NCBI GenBank assembly: GCA_046351595.1
Contig: JAXLYE010000001.1
Coordinates: 744,001-808,000, forward strand
Length of the DNA: 64,000 nt
Direction: 5' to 3'
Origin: JAXLYE01 sp046351595
GTDB taxonomy: Bacteria; Myxococcota_A; Polyangia; Palsa-1104; JAEUJZ01
Every line of letters begins with the position of its first letter. Position 1 is the first letter of the stretch. Below the pieces are notes generated by a model, which searched no databases, was not told the origin of the DNA, and saw nothing but the letters and a program-made list of their open reading frames with translations. Below are positions 1 to 6,960 of this stretch, piece after piece. Both the position numbers and the translations under genes were made by a program.

Positions 1-240
1 CTCAAGCCCGAGGGACTGCCGACCGCGGAGTTCCGCGCCCGCACAAGTGAGGTCGATCGGGATCTGTTCGAGCGGGTGCGCGCACACCGCGGCAGCATCT
101 CGGCCGAGCACGGCATCGGTCTGCTCAAGAAGGCCTACCTGCGATACAGCCGCACTCCGGCGGAGCTCGCGCTCTTGCGCGCGATAAAGTCCGCCCTCGA
201 TCCGAACGGCATCCTCAACCCGGGCAAGATCTTCGACTGA
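1..240 (+). CDS. FAD-linked oxidase (GlcD/D-lactate dehydrogenase type), C-terminal end only
   Basis: Frame 1 is open from the window edge to the TGA at 238-240 and gives the last 79 residues of a longer protein. It carries the signature of the C-terminal FAD-linked oxidase domain: SAEHGIG near residue 38, followed by LDPNGILNPGKIF at the very end. In glycolate oxidase GlcD, D-lactate dehydrogenases and alkyl-DHAP synthases this helix-loop closes the substrate cavity above the flavin, and the His of EHGIG lies near the active site. The N-terminal PP-loop FAD domain is outside the window, so the substrate cannot be named. A second, unrelated-looking FAD oxidoreductase lies at 10959-12186. Confidence 0.85.
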   Translation, partial: LKPEGLPTAEFRARTSEVDRDLFERVRAHRGSISAEHGIGLLKKAYLRYSRTPAELALLRAIKSALDPNGILNPGKIFD

Positions 241-297
241 GCCCCACGCCCCACCGCGCCCTGCCAGCGGCGACCGCGGAGCGAGCATGCAGCGCCA

Positions 298-342
298 GGA
301 TCTCAAAGATCTCCAAGATCTCCTAGATCTCCAAGATCGCCA
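298..342. repeat. 9-bp tandem repeat, about 5 copies
   Basis: Five consecutive 9-bp units of the form AGATCTCCA/T (first copy GGATCTCAA, last AGATCGCCA) follow the oxidase stop codon. Each contains or nearly contains the palindrome AGATCT. A spurious short ORF reads through it. The rest of the 241-604 gap holds no gene that I can support; it is slightly AT-richer towards 590-610, where the next promoter lies. Confidence 0.8.
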
Positions 343-601
343 GGAATTCCCAAGAAACAGGGAGCCCCGCCGGCATCACGCAGGAGCCCTCTCAAGCCGC
401 CTCCGTTCCGTTCCGCAGCGTGCCGCAGCGTGCGCAGGAGATACGCGCACGACACACCTGCGCGGTGCGTGTTGGGCGCGCGAATTCCGGCGCCTTACGG
501 AGGTGCGCAGACATACTCAATAATCGCGCGCCCGCCCGCTGCTCGCCCCGCGCGCGAAATGAGTACTCGACGACAAGCTCCCCCTTCTAAATCGCGACTT
601 T

Positions 602-610
602 TGCTATACT
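602..610 (+). promoter_or_regulatory. extended -10 promoter of the Thg1-like gene
   Basis: TGcTATACT, a near-consensus extended -10 element, ends 9 nt before the ATG at 620. No Shine-Dalgarno sequence lies between, so the transcript should start at or almost at the start codon (leaderless). No clear -35 is present, as expected for an extended -10 promoter. Confidence 0.6.
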
Positions 611-619
611 CTCGGACTA

Positions 620-1318
620 ATGAGTACTAGCGTGCTCCCCGAGCAGATTGCACCCTACGAGGTGTTCGCGGACTGTCCGCTGATCAGCGGGACGCCGCTG
701 GTCGCGCACCTGTTCGGACGGCGCTTCGAGCAGCGGCTCAACGAGCGCTCCGATCAGCCCTTCGACAGCGACATGCAGAAGGCCCTGCTCAAGACGCTGT
801 CGCACCTGTGCGCGGTACTCGGGTGCAGCTTCGGCTACGCCGATCGCACCGACCTCCTCTTGTTCGCCATCTCGCAGGGCAGCGACGCGCGCCGCCTGCT
901 CAGCCGCATCGCCGCCGAGGCCTCGGCCAAGCTGTCGCTGCTCGTCGGCGAGGTGCTGACCTTCGATGTCCGCCTGTTCGAGATGCCGAGCGTCGAGCTG
1001 GCCCGCACCTACTTCCAGTGGAAGCGGCAGCGCGCGGAGTCGGGCGCGATCGAGCGCTACCTCACGCTGATGATGGAGAAGTCGGGCACGGACAAGGGCA
1101 CCATCGAGGCCATCCTCGCCGGCACCGGCAACGAGCAGCGCATCAACCTCTTGCGCCAGCAGGGCGTCGACTACCAGAGCCTGCCGCCGTGGCAGCGCTT
1201 CGGCTCCGCGGTCTACATGTCCGAAGAGGGCGGCAAGGCGCCGCACCTGGTCATCGATCTCCGCCTGCCCGACTCGGCGCACTTCGCCGACTACCTGAAC
1301 AAGCACCTGAGCCAGTAG
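620..1318 (+). CDS. Thg1-like protein (tRNA 3'-5' nucleotidyltransferase family), active site apparently lost
   Basis: The 232-residue protein aligns by eye over its whole length with bacterial Thg1-like proteins, which add nucleotides to tRNA 5' ends in the reverse (3'-5') direction. Family landmarks are clear: QPFDSDM near 46-52, GCSFGYA near 68-74, and the late FDVRLFEMP...YFQWKRQ block followed by the LRQQGVDY...RFGSAVY tail. The carboxylates that bind the two catalytic metals are not conserved: the Asp of the family DGR/DGK motif is Phe32 (LFGRRF), and the Asp-Glu of QSDE corresponds to Thr77-Asp78 (DRTD). Fold and length are intact, so this is either an inactive paralogue, perhaps an RNA-binding or regulatory protein, or an enzyme using other residues. 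The start is fixed by the promoter that ends 9 nt upstream. Confidence 0.75.
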   Translation: MSTSVLPEQIAPYEVFADCPLISGTPLVAHLFGRRFEQRLNERSDQPFDSDMQKALLKTLSHLCAVLGCSFGYADRTDLLLFAISQGSDARRLLSRIAAEASAKLSLLVGEVLTFDVRLFEMPSVELARTYFQWKRQRAESGAIERYLTLMMEKSGTDKGTIEAILAGTGNEQRINLLRQQGVDYQSLPPWQRFGSAVYMSEEGGKAPHLVIDLRLPDSAHFADYLNKHLSQ

Positions 1319-1468
1319 CGCCGCGGCTTCGCGGACCGCCGCCGGATTCAGACCTGCAGCCGTGCGGTGCGAGCTCGCGCAGCCGGCGCGCCCCTAGGGT
1401 CGTGACCGCGCATACAGCGGTGTGCCTACGAACTGGCTTCGCGAGGTCGCGCGCCGCAAAATGGCGTT

Positions 1469-3130
1469 ATGTCGACTGCGAAGGACGGAAGCGAAGGCCA
1501 GACGGGCGCTGCCCCCGATCAAGAAAAGCGGCAAGACACGCCGCAGGGCACGCCGCAAGACCAGCGGCAGGACACGCCGCAGGACACGCCGCAGGACGGC
1601 CGGGGCGGGCTCGTGGCGGTGGTGCTGGCGGCGGGGCTGGGCACGCGCATGCGCTCGGCGGTGATCAAGGTGCTGCACCGGCTGTGCGGGCGGCCGATGC
1701 TCGAGTATCCGCTGTCGCTGCTCGGGACGCTGGGCGTGCAGCGCACGGTGCTGGTCCTGGGGCACCAGGCCAAAGAGGTCGAGGCCGAGCTGCGCCGCCG
1801 CGGCACCTTCCCCGAGGGCGGCGTGGTGGCGCTGCAGGCCGAGCCGCGCGGCACCGCGGACGCCGTGCGCTGCGCGCTGCCGGCGCTTGCGGCGAGCGCG
1901 CCGGGCAGCCGGGTGCTGATCCTGTACGGCGACACGCCGCTGCTCACCGCCGAGCGGCTGCAGGCGCTGCGCGAGGCGTCGGCCGGGCGCAAGCTGGCGC
2001 TCATCGGCACCACGCTCGCCGACCCGCACGGCTACGGCCGCCTGGTCCGCGACGCCGCCGGCAAGCTGCAGCGCATCGTCGAGCACAAGGACTGCACGCC
2101 CGAGGAGCGCCGCATCGCCGAGGTCAACGCCGGCATCTACGTCGTCGAGCTCGAGTTCTTGCGCCGCGCCCTCGGCCGCGTCCGGGCGAGCAACGCGCAG
2201 CGCGAGCTCTACCTGACGGACCTCGTCGCCGAGGCCGTGGCCGAGGGCGAGGAGGTCGCGGTGATCGACGCGCCGGCCGAGGACATGCTCGGCGTCAACG
2301 ACCGCGTCGACCTGGCGACCGCCGAGTCGATCCTGCGCCGCCGCATCAACACCCACCACCTGCGCAGCGGCGTCACGCTGCGCGACCCCGCGACCACGTA
2401 CATCGACGGCGACGTCACCATCGACCGCGACACCGAGCTCGGGCCGGGCGTGCACCTGCGCGGCCGCTGCCGCATCGGCTCGGGCTGTGTGATCGACGCC
2501 GGCTGCGTGCTCACCGAGGTCACGGTCGCCGACGGCGTGCACATCAAGCCGTACACCGTCGCGGCGCAGAGCCGCATCGGGCCGCGCTCCCAGCTCGGTC
2601 CGTTCTCGCACCTGCGGCCGGGCGCCGAGCTCGCGGACGAGGCCCACGTCGGCAACTTCGTCGAGCTCAAGCAGGCGCGGCTCGGGCGCGGCTCCAAGGC
2701 CAACCACCTCGCGTACCTCGGCGACGCCGAGATCGGCGCCGGCGTGAACATCGGCTGCGGCACCATCACCTGCAACTACGACGGCGTCAGCAAGCACAAG
2801 ACCGTCATCGAGGACGGCGTGTTCATCGGCTCGGACACGCAGCTGGTCGCGCCGGTGCGCATCGAGCGCGGCGCGATCATCGCCGCCGGCACCACGGTGA
2901 CGCGCGACGTGCCGCCGGGCTCCCTGACGCTGTCGCGCGCGCCGCAGGTCGACAAGCCGGGCTACGCCGACGTGCTGCGCGAGCGCCTGCGCGCCAACAA
3001 AGAGAAGGAGTCCGGCGCGGCCGGCAGCAAGTCCCCGAACAAGTCGCCAGACAAGTCGCCAGACAAGTCGCCAGAGAAGGTGACAGACAAGGCGCCGGAC
3101 AAGCTGGCGGACAAACCGCGCAGTCCCTAA
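1469..3130 (+). CDS. glmU: bifunctional UDP-N-acetylglucosamine pyrophosphorylase / glucosamine-1-phosphate N-acetyltransferase
   Basis: GlmU makes UDP-GlcNAc, the precursor of peptidoglycan and LPS, in the cytoplasm. The N-terminal uridylyltransferase domain begins near residue 48 with LAAGLGTRMRS; the usual LPKVLH reads VIKVLH. The C-terminal left-handed beta-helix acetyltransferase carries LRPGAEL, GNFVELKQARLG, HLAYLGDAEIG, GTITCNYDG and GSDTQLVAPV, all family hallmarks. At 553 residues it is about 100 longer than E. coli GlmU. The excess lies in two low-complexity tails: residues about 20-45 are Q-D-T-P tetrapeptides and the last 35 or so are K-S-P-D-like tetrapeptides, both encoded by exact 12-bp tandem units. 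The ATG at 1469 has no obvious ribosome site, so the N-terminal tail might be shorter in vivo. Confidence 0.95.
   Translation: MSTAKDGSEGQTGAAPDQEKRQDTPQGTPQDQRQDTPQDTPQDGRGGLVAVVLAAGLGTRMRSAVIKVLHRLCGRPMLEYPLSLLGTLGVQRTVLVLGHQAKEVEAELRRRGTFPEGGVVALQAEPRGTADAVRCALPALAASAPGSRVLILYGDTPLLTAERLQALREASAGRKLALIGTTLADPHGYGRLVRDAAGKLQRIVEHKDCTPEERRIAEVNAGIYVVELEFLRRALGRVRASNAQRELYLTDLVAEAVAEGEEVAVIDAPAEDMLGVNDRVDLATAESILRRRINTHHLRSGVTLRDPATTYIDGDVTIDRDTELGPGVHLRGRCRIGSGCVIDAGCVLTEVTVADGVHIKPYTVAAQSRIGPRSQLGPFSHLRPGAELADEAHVGNFVELKQARLGRGSKANHLAYLGDAEIGAGVNIGCGTITCNYDGVSKHKTVIEDGVFIGSDTQLVAPVRIERGAIIAAGTTVTRDVPPGSLTLSRAPQVDKPGYADVLRERLRANKEKESGAAGSKSPNKSPDKSPDKSPEKVTDKAPDKLADKPRSP
1532..1603. repeat. 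12-bp tandem repeat x6 in the 5' end of glmU
   Basis: Six consecutive 12-bp units close to CAGGACACGCCG, in frame, encode Q-D-T-P variants (QDTP, QGTP, QDQR, QDTP, QDTP, QDGR). Two neighbouring copies (1568-1591) are identical, suggesting recent slippage or selection for the tetrapeptide. Confidence 0.9.
3029..3112. repeat. 12-bp tandem repeat x7 in the 3' end of glmU
   Basis: Seven 12-bp units starting with AAG encode K-S-P-N, K-S-P-D (twice), K-S-P-E, K-V-T-D, K-A-P-D and K-L-A-D just before the stop codon. The copies at 3041-3064 are identical; later copies diverge progressively. The tail alternates Lys and Asp/Glu with Pro and looks like a disordered polyampholyte. Confidence 0.9.
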
Positions 3131-3215
3131 TCGACAGGCGCCCGACAGCGCCCGACCGCTGAGCGCCGGCGTGAGCCGCGCCGCAGCCGCCGCGCCCCGC
3201 ACGATGTGCCGTCGG

Positions 3216-3224
3216 TGATAAAGT
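3216..3224 (+). promoter_or_regulatory. extended -10 promoter of the MFS gene
   Basis: TGaTAAAGT matches the extended -10 pattern seen before many genes in this window. It lies 37 nt before the TTG start, leaving room for a short leader that contains GGAG at 3252-3255. Confidence 0.4.
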
Positions 3225-3261
3225 AGCCGGACGCGGCCCACGTCGCGCATCGGAGTCTGTT

Positions 3262-4512
3262 TTGGCCAAGGTCCCCTCCGAGCGAGCCATCGTCTCGCTC
3301 ATCGGCGCGGTGCAGTTCGTCAACGTGCTGGAGTTCATGATGGTGATGCCGCTCGGGCCGTACCTCGGTCCGGCGCTCGGCATCCCGCTGTCGCACCTCG
3401 GGCTGCTCGGCTCGAGCTACGCGGCGGCGGCCGCGATCTCGGGCGCGCTCGGCGCCGTGTTCCTCGATCGCTTCGATCGGCGCTCGGCGCTGGCGGTGGC
3501 GCTGCTCGGCCTGGTGCTAGGGACCGCGGCCGGCGGCCTGGCGACGGGCATGGGCACCATGGTCGCGGCGCGCGTGCTCGCCGGCCTGTTCGGCGGGCCC
3601 GCGACGTCGCTGTCGATCTCGGCGCTCACCGACGTGGTGCCGGCCGAGCGCCGCGGCCGTGCGCTCGGCGCGGTGATGGGCGCCTTCTCGGTCGCGTCGG
3701 TCTTCGGCGTACCGACCGGGCTGTACCTCGCCGAGCACGGCGGCTGGCGCATGCCCTTCCTCGGCGTCGCCGCGATGGGCCTGGTCATCGGCGCGCTGTC
3801 GGTGGTGCTGCTGCCGCCGCTGCGCGCCCACCTGCAGCAGGCGCACGCCCCGGGCCACCACACGAGCTCGCCCTTCGAGATCATGCGCCGGCCCGAGTCG
3901 ATGCTGGCGCTTCTGACCTGCGCGACGGTGATGCTGACCAGCTTCTCGCTGGTGCCGAACATCGCGCCGTACCTGCAGAAGAACTGCGGCATGCCGCTCT
4001 CGCACCTGCCGCGCCTGTACGCGCTCGGCGGCGTCTTCAGCTTCGTCTCGATGCGCCTGCTCGGCCGCATGGTCGATCGCTTCGGCGCGCCGCGCGTGGC
4101 GGTGTTCGGGACGCTGGTGCTCGTCGCCGACCAGGCCCTGGCGTTTCTGCCCGGGCGGTCGCTGATCCCGCTGCCGGTGGCGTTCGTGATCTTCATGATC
4201 GCGCAGGCCGCGCGCGCGGTGGCGCTGAACACGACCACGACGCGCGTGCCGCACCCCGACGAGCGCGCGCGCTACCAGTCGATCCAGTCCACGGTGCAGC
4301 ACCTAGGATCGGCGCTCGGCGCCTCGCTCGGCACGGTGCTGCTGTCCGAGGCGCCCGACGGGCGGCTGCTCGGCATGACGCGGCTGACCGCGGTGGCGAT
4401 CGGGCTCGCGCTGCTCTTGCCGCCGCTGCTCGCGCTCATCCACGACCGCCTGCAGCGCCGCGACCGCCCGCAGGCGCTGTCCGACGAGCCGGCGGCGCCG
4501 CAGCACCACTAG
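3262..4512 (+). CDS. major facilitator superfamily transporter
   Basis: A 416-residue, 12-helix-type inner-membrane protein. The first half contains the FVNVLEFMMVMPLGP helix 1 and a motif-A-like loop (FLDRFDRRSALAV) between helices 2 and 3, then ARVLAGLFGGPA and GAFSVASVFGVPTGLYLAEHGGWR (motif C-like region in helix 5), typical of drug:H+ antiporter-like MFS proteins. A second motif-A-like loop (LGRMVDRFGAPR) marks the second half. The C-terminal tail is short and basic with HH at the end. The start is TTG with GGAG 6 nt upstream; no in-frame ATG gives a better N-terminus. The substrate is not predictable; sugar or drug efflux are the usual roles. The gene converges with the minus-strand regulator, whose stop is 9 bp away. 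Confidence 0.85.
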   Translation: MAKVPSERAIVSLIGAVQFVNVLEFMMVMPLGPYLGPALGIPLSHLGLLGSSYAAAAAISGALGAVFLDRFDRRSALAVALLGLVLGTAAGGLATGMGTMVAARVLAGLFGGPATSLSISALTDVVPAERRGRALGAVMGAFSVASVFGVPTGLYLAEHGGWRMPFLGVAAMGLVIGALSVVLLPPLRAHLQQAHAPGHHTSSPFEIMRRPESMLALLTCATVMLTSFSLVPNIAPYLQKNCGMPLSHLPRLYALGGVFSFVSMRLLGRMVDRFGAPRVAVFGTLVLVADQALAFLPGRSLIPLPVAFVIFMIAQAARAVALNTTTTRVPHPDERARYQSIQSTVQHLGSALGASLGTVLLSEAPDGRLLGMTRLTAVAIGLALLLPPLLALIHDRLQRRDRPQALSDEPAAPQHH

Positions 4513-4521
4513 ATAGCCGCG

Positions 4522-6090
4522 CTATCTGCGCTCCCGGCTCGCGAAGGCGATGCCGCCCTGCAGGGTGCTCAGTGTCGGCACGCCGGCCAGATCCACGCCC
4601 AGGCCGACCAGGGTCTGCGCCACCTCGGCGCGGATGCCGGTCAGCACGCCCTCGACGCCGAGCAGCCGCACCGCGCGCACCGCACCGAGCAGCGCGTTGG
4701 CGGCCTGGGTGTCGATGTCCTTGACCCCGGTGATGTCGAGGATGGCGTAGCGCGCACCGCTCTTGCTCACGCCGTAGAGCAGCGCGTCCATCATCTGCCT
4801 GGCCCGCTCCGCATCGATCGAGCCGATGAGCGGCATGACCATGATGCGGTCGCTGATCGGGATGAGCGGCGTCGAGCGCTCGGCCAAGAGCGCCGCCTGG
4901 GTGCGGATGATCTCGTCCTGCGCCCGCAGCCTGGCCCGCTCCTCTTCGGCGCGCTTGCGCTCGGTGAGGTCGCGGATCGTCAGCAGGCAGGCGGTGGTGC
5001 GGCCCTGCTCGTCGCGGATGGGGATGGCGATGGCCTCGACGGTGCCGTGGCCGAGGACCGGGCTCTCGACGTCGAAGTCGCCCTGGCAGCGCTGGCCGGT
5101 GCGCAGCGCGACCCGCACCGGCAACTCGTCGCCCGCCGCCAGCTCCCTCGTGCCCAGGCGGAAGAAGCGGGTGGCCTGCGCCTGCTCGAAGAACGAGCGG
5201 TCGGGGGTGATCGGGTGTCCGGTCATCTGGCGGGCGGTCTCGTTGTGGAACAGCGGGTGCAGGTTCTCGGCGTCGATGGCGACGATGCCGATCGGCAGGC
5301 TGTCGAGGATGGCCTGCAGGAAGGCGCGCTGCCGCTGGTTGTCCGCGAGCGCGGCCCGGGTCCGCCGCAGCAGCGCGCGGTTGTCGACGGCGAGCGCGAC
5401 CGAGGTGAGCAGGCCCTGGAGCAGCCGCCGCTCGCGCTCGGGGAAGCGCTGCGGCGTCGGCCACGACAGCGTGATCAGGCCGACCCAGCGATCGGGCAGG
5501 CGCAGCGGCAGGACGACGCCGGCCGCGACGCCGTGCCGCACCGCCATCTGCTGCTCCTCCTGGCCCAGCGCGCCGCCGCTGGACTGCCCGTCGAAGAACA
5601 GGACGCGGTCCGGCTCGTCGAGGGCCTGGCTCAGGGTCGGCATCGCCGACAGCGGCAGGCGCGCGGCCGGCGTCGGCTTGCTGCGGTCGCGGGAGTAGAA
5701 CGCCTCGGGGCGCAGCGCCACGGCGGCGCCGCTGGTGTCGGTCTCCAGCGAGTAGAGCGCGCTGCTGATCGCCGCTTCCGAGAGCAGCTCGCCGACCACG
5801 CGCAGCACGTCTTCCAGCGACGGGGCCGCGACCAGCCGGGCGGTGCCCGCCGCGAGCTCGTGCTCGAGCCACTGCGCCTGCTGCAGCTCCTCGGACGCGC
5901 GCGCCCGCCCGTTCTCGGACAGCGGCGTGAGGAGCTGCCGCAGCTCGTGCGCCCGCAGGTTCGCCGCCGCGAGCTCGTCGGCCTGCCGCTTCACCACGAG
6001 CTCCAGCTCCGCCAGCCGCTGCTTGAGCTGCAGGCTCTCGTCGTCTTGCCCCCCTGCGCAGTCCGTCCAGCGCGCGTCCGATCCGCCCAT
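4522..6090 (-). CDS. RsbR-like sensor: coiled coil, GAF, PAS and STAS domains
   Basis: The 522-residue cytoplasmic protein starts with a coiled coil (residues about 18-80), then a GAF-like domain (about 85-240, ending in ALAVDNRALL), a PAS domain (about 255-380, AFLQAILDSLPIGIVAIDAENL through TIRDLTERKRAEEE) and a C-terminal STAS domain (about 405-515). The STAS part reads STPLIPISDRIMVMPLIG, LDITGVKDIDT and LGVEGVLTGIR, as in RsbR/RsbS stressosome proteins; the Thr residues in LDITG and LTGIR match the positions phosphorylated by RsbT in Bacillus RsbR. The protein probably senses a ligand or redox state and controls a partner-switching cascade. No rsbS, rsbT or sigma gene is adjacent, so the output must lie elsewhere. 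The start is the ATG 6 nt after an extended -10. Confidence 0.85.
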   Translation of the reverse strand: MGGSDARWTDCAGGQDDESLQLKQRLAELELVVKRQADELAAANLRAHELRQLLTPLSENGRARASEELQQAQWLEHELAAGTARLVAAPSLEDVLRVVGELLSEAAISSALYSLETDTSGAAVALRPEAFYSRDRSKPTPAARLPLSAMPTLSQALDEPDRVLFFDGQSSGGALGQEEQQMAVRHGVAAGVVLPLRLPDRWVGLITLSWPTPQRFPERERRLLQGLLTSVALAVDNRALLRRTRAALADNQRQRAFLQAILDSLPIGIVAIDAENLHPLFHNETARQMTGHPITPDRSFFEQAQATRFFRLGTRELAAGDELPVRVALRTGQRCQGDFDVESPVLGHGTVEAIAIPIRDEQGRTTACLLTIRDLTERKRAEEERARLRAQDEIIRTQAALLAERSTPLIPISDRIMVMPLIGSIDAERARQMMDALLYGVSKSGARYAILDITGVKDIDTQAANALLGAVRAVRLLGVEGVLTGIRAEVAQTLVGLGVDLAGVPTLSTLQGGIAFASRERR

Positions 6091-6096
6091 GTTTGC

Positions 6097-6105
6097 AGCC
6101 TACCA
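6097..6105 (-). promoter_or_regulatory. extended -10 promoter of the RsbR-like gene
   Basis: On the minus strand TGgTAGGCT ends 6 nt before the ATG at 6090, predicting a leaderless transcript. The upstream 6106-6208 stretch is a GC-rich run of GGC/GCG units without a gene. Confidence 0.5.
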
Positions 6106-6208
6106 ACAAGGCCCTGCCGTGGCGGTGAAATCTTCCGCACAGCGGAGCCGGGCGGCTGGCGACGGCGGCGGGCGGCGGCGGGCGGCGGCGCGCGCAGGCG
6201 CGGCGAGC

Positions 6209-6913
6209 TCAGGCCAGGCGGCCCTGGAACGTGCGCGACTGCAGCGCCCGATCGCCGTGCCGCTCGTCGAGCTCGATGAGGAACGCGAAGCCGCGCACGA
6301 CGCCGCCGCGCGCATCGAGGATCCACAGGACCTCGAGGCCCCAGCACGGCTGGCCGCTCTCGCACGGCGGCACCCAGCCGATGACCTCGAGCTCGCGGGC
6401 GTGCACGGCGCGACCGCCGAGCTGCTCGCGCACCGCGTCGACGACGGGACCGACCTGGGCGGCGCTGACGGCGCGCTGCAGATCCTCGGCCAGGACCGCG
6501 CGGCGCCAGGGCGAGACCAGGCGGCAGCTGCCCGCCGTGAACGTCAGGTCCGGCTTCAGCGGGCAGACGTACAGCTCGTCGCCGGGCAGCCCGTCAAAGT
6601 CCGGGACGTCGAACTCGGGGAAGCGGTCCGCGGCGGCGATGCGCTCGCGCCGCTCCTCGAGCACGGCCTGCATCTTCTGGACGGTCGACTCCTCGTAGCC
6701 CAGGCACAGGCGCAGCGGCAGCTCCTGCGACGGCAGGCGGTGGTCCCAGTCGAGCACCGCCAGCGCGCCCTTGACCCGCCGCTCCCGGAACGGCACGAGC
6801 TCCGGCAGCGCGCGCGCCAGCGCCTCGACCCGTTCGCGTTTGAGCAGGCCCTGCAGGCTCACGCGAGGGTGCACCTCGAGTCGCTCGCGCACCGCGCGCC
6901 GCACCAGCTGCAC
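6209..6913 (-). CDS. conserved-looking protein of unknown function
   Basis: A 234-residue soluble protein starting at GTG 6913, which lies 6 nt after an extended -10. I recognise no family. Visible features: basic N-terminal helices (RRAVRERLEVHPRVSLQGLL), a central segment DFDGLPGDELYVCPLKPDLTF, and a second half with a beta pattern (VIGWVPPCESGQPCWGLEVLWILD) in which C-x5-C might form a disulfide or metal site. There is no signal peptide or membrane segment. It lies between the RsbR-like regulator and the flavoprotein, each with its own promoter, so context says little. Confidence 0.6.
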   Translation of the reverse strand: MQLVRRAVRERLEVHPRVSLQGLLKRERVEALARALPELVPFRERRVKGALAVLDWDHRLPSQELPLRLCLGYEESTVQKMQAVLEERRERIAAADRFPEFDVPDFDGLPGDELYVCPLKPDLTFTAGSCRLVSPWRRAVLAEDLQRAVSAAQVGPVVDAVREQLGGRAVHARELEVIGWVPPCESGQPCWGLEVLWILDARGGVVRGFAFLIELDERHGDRALQSRTFQGRLA

Positions 6914-6919
6914 GCTCGC

Positions 6920-6928
6920 ATCGTATCA
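6920..6928 (-). promoter_or_regulatory. extended -10 promoter of the 6209-6913 gene
   Basis: TGaTACGAT on the minus strand ends 6 nt before the GTG at 6913, again with no ribosome site between, supporting both the start choice and a leaderless mRNA. Confidence 0.55.
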
Positions 6929-6960
6929 CCAGGGGCGCGGCCCGGGTTGGACTAAATCCA

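Noticed and set aside
287..523. Leu/Asp/Gln-rich small ORF that looks like a leucine zipper
   Set aside because: It is only the translation of the 9-bp repeat and has no ribosome site or homologue-like continuation.
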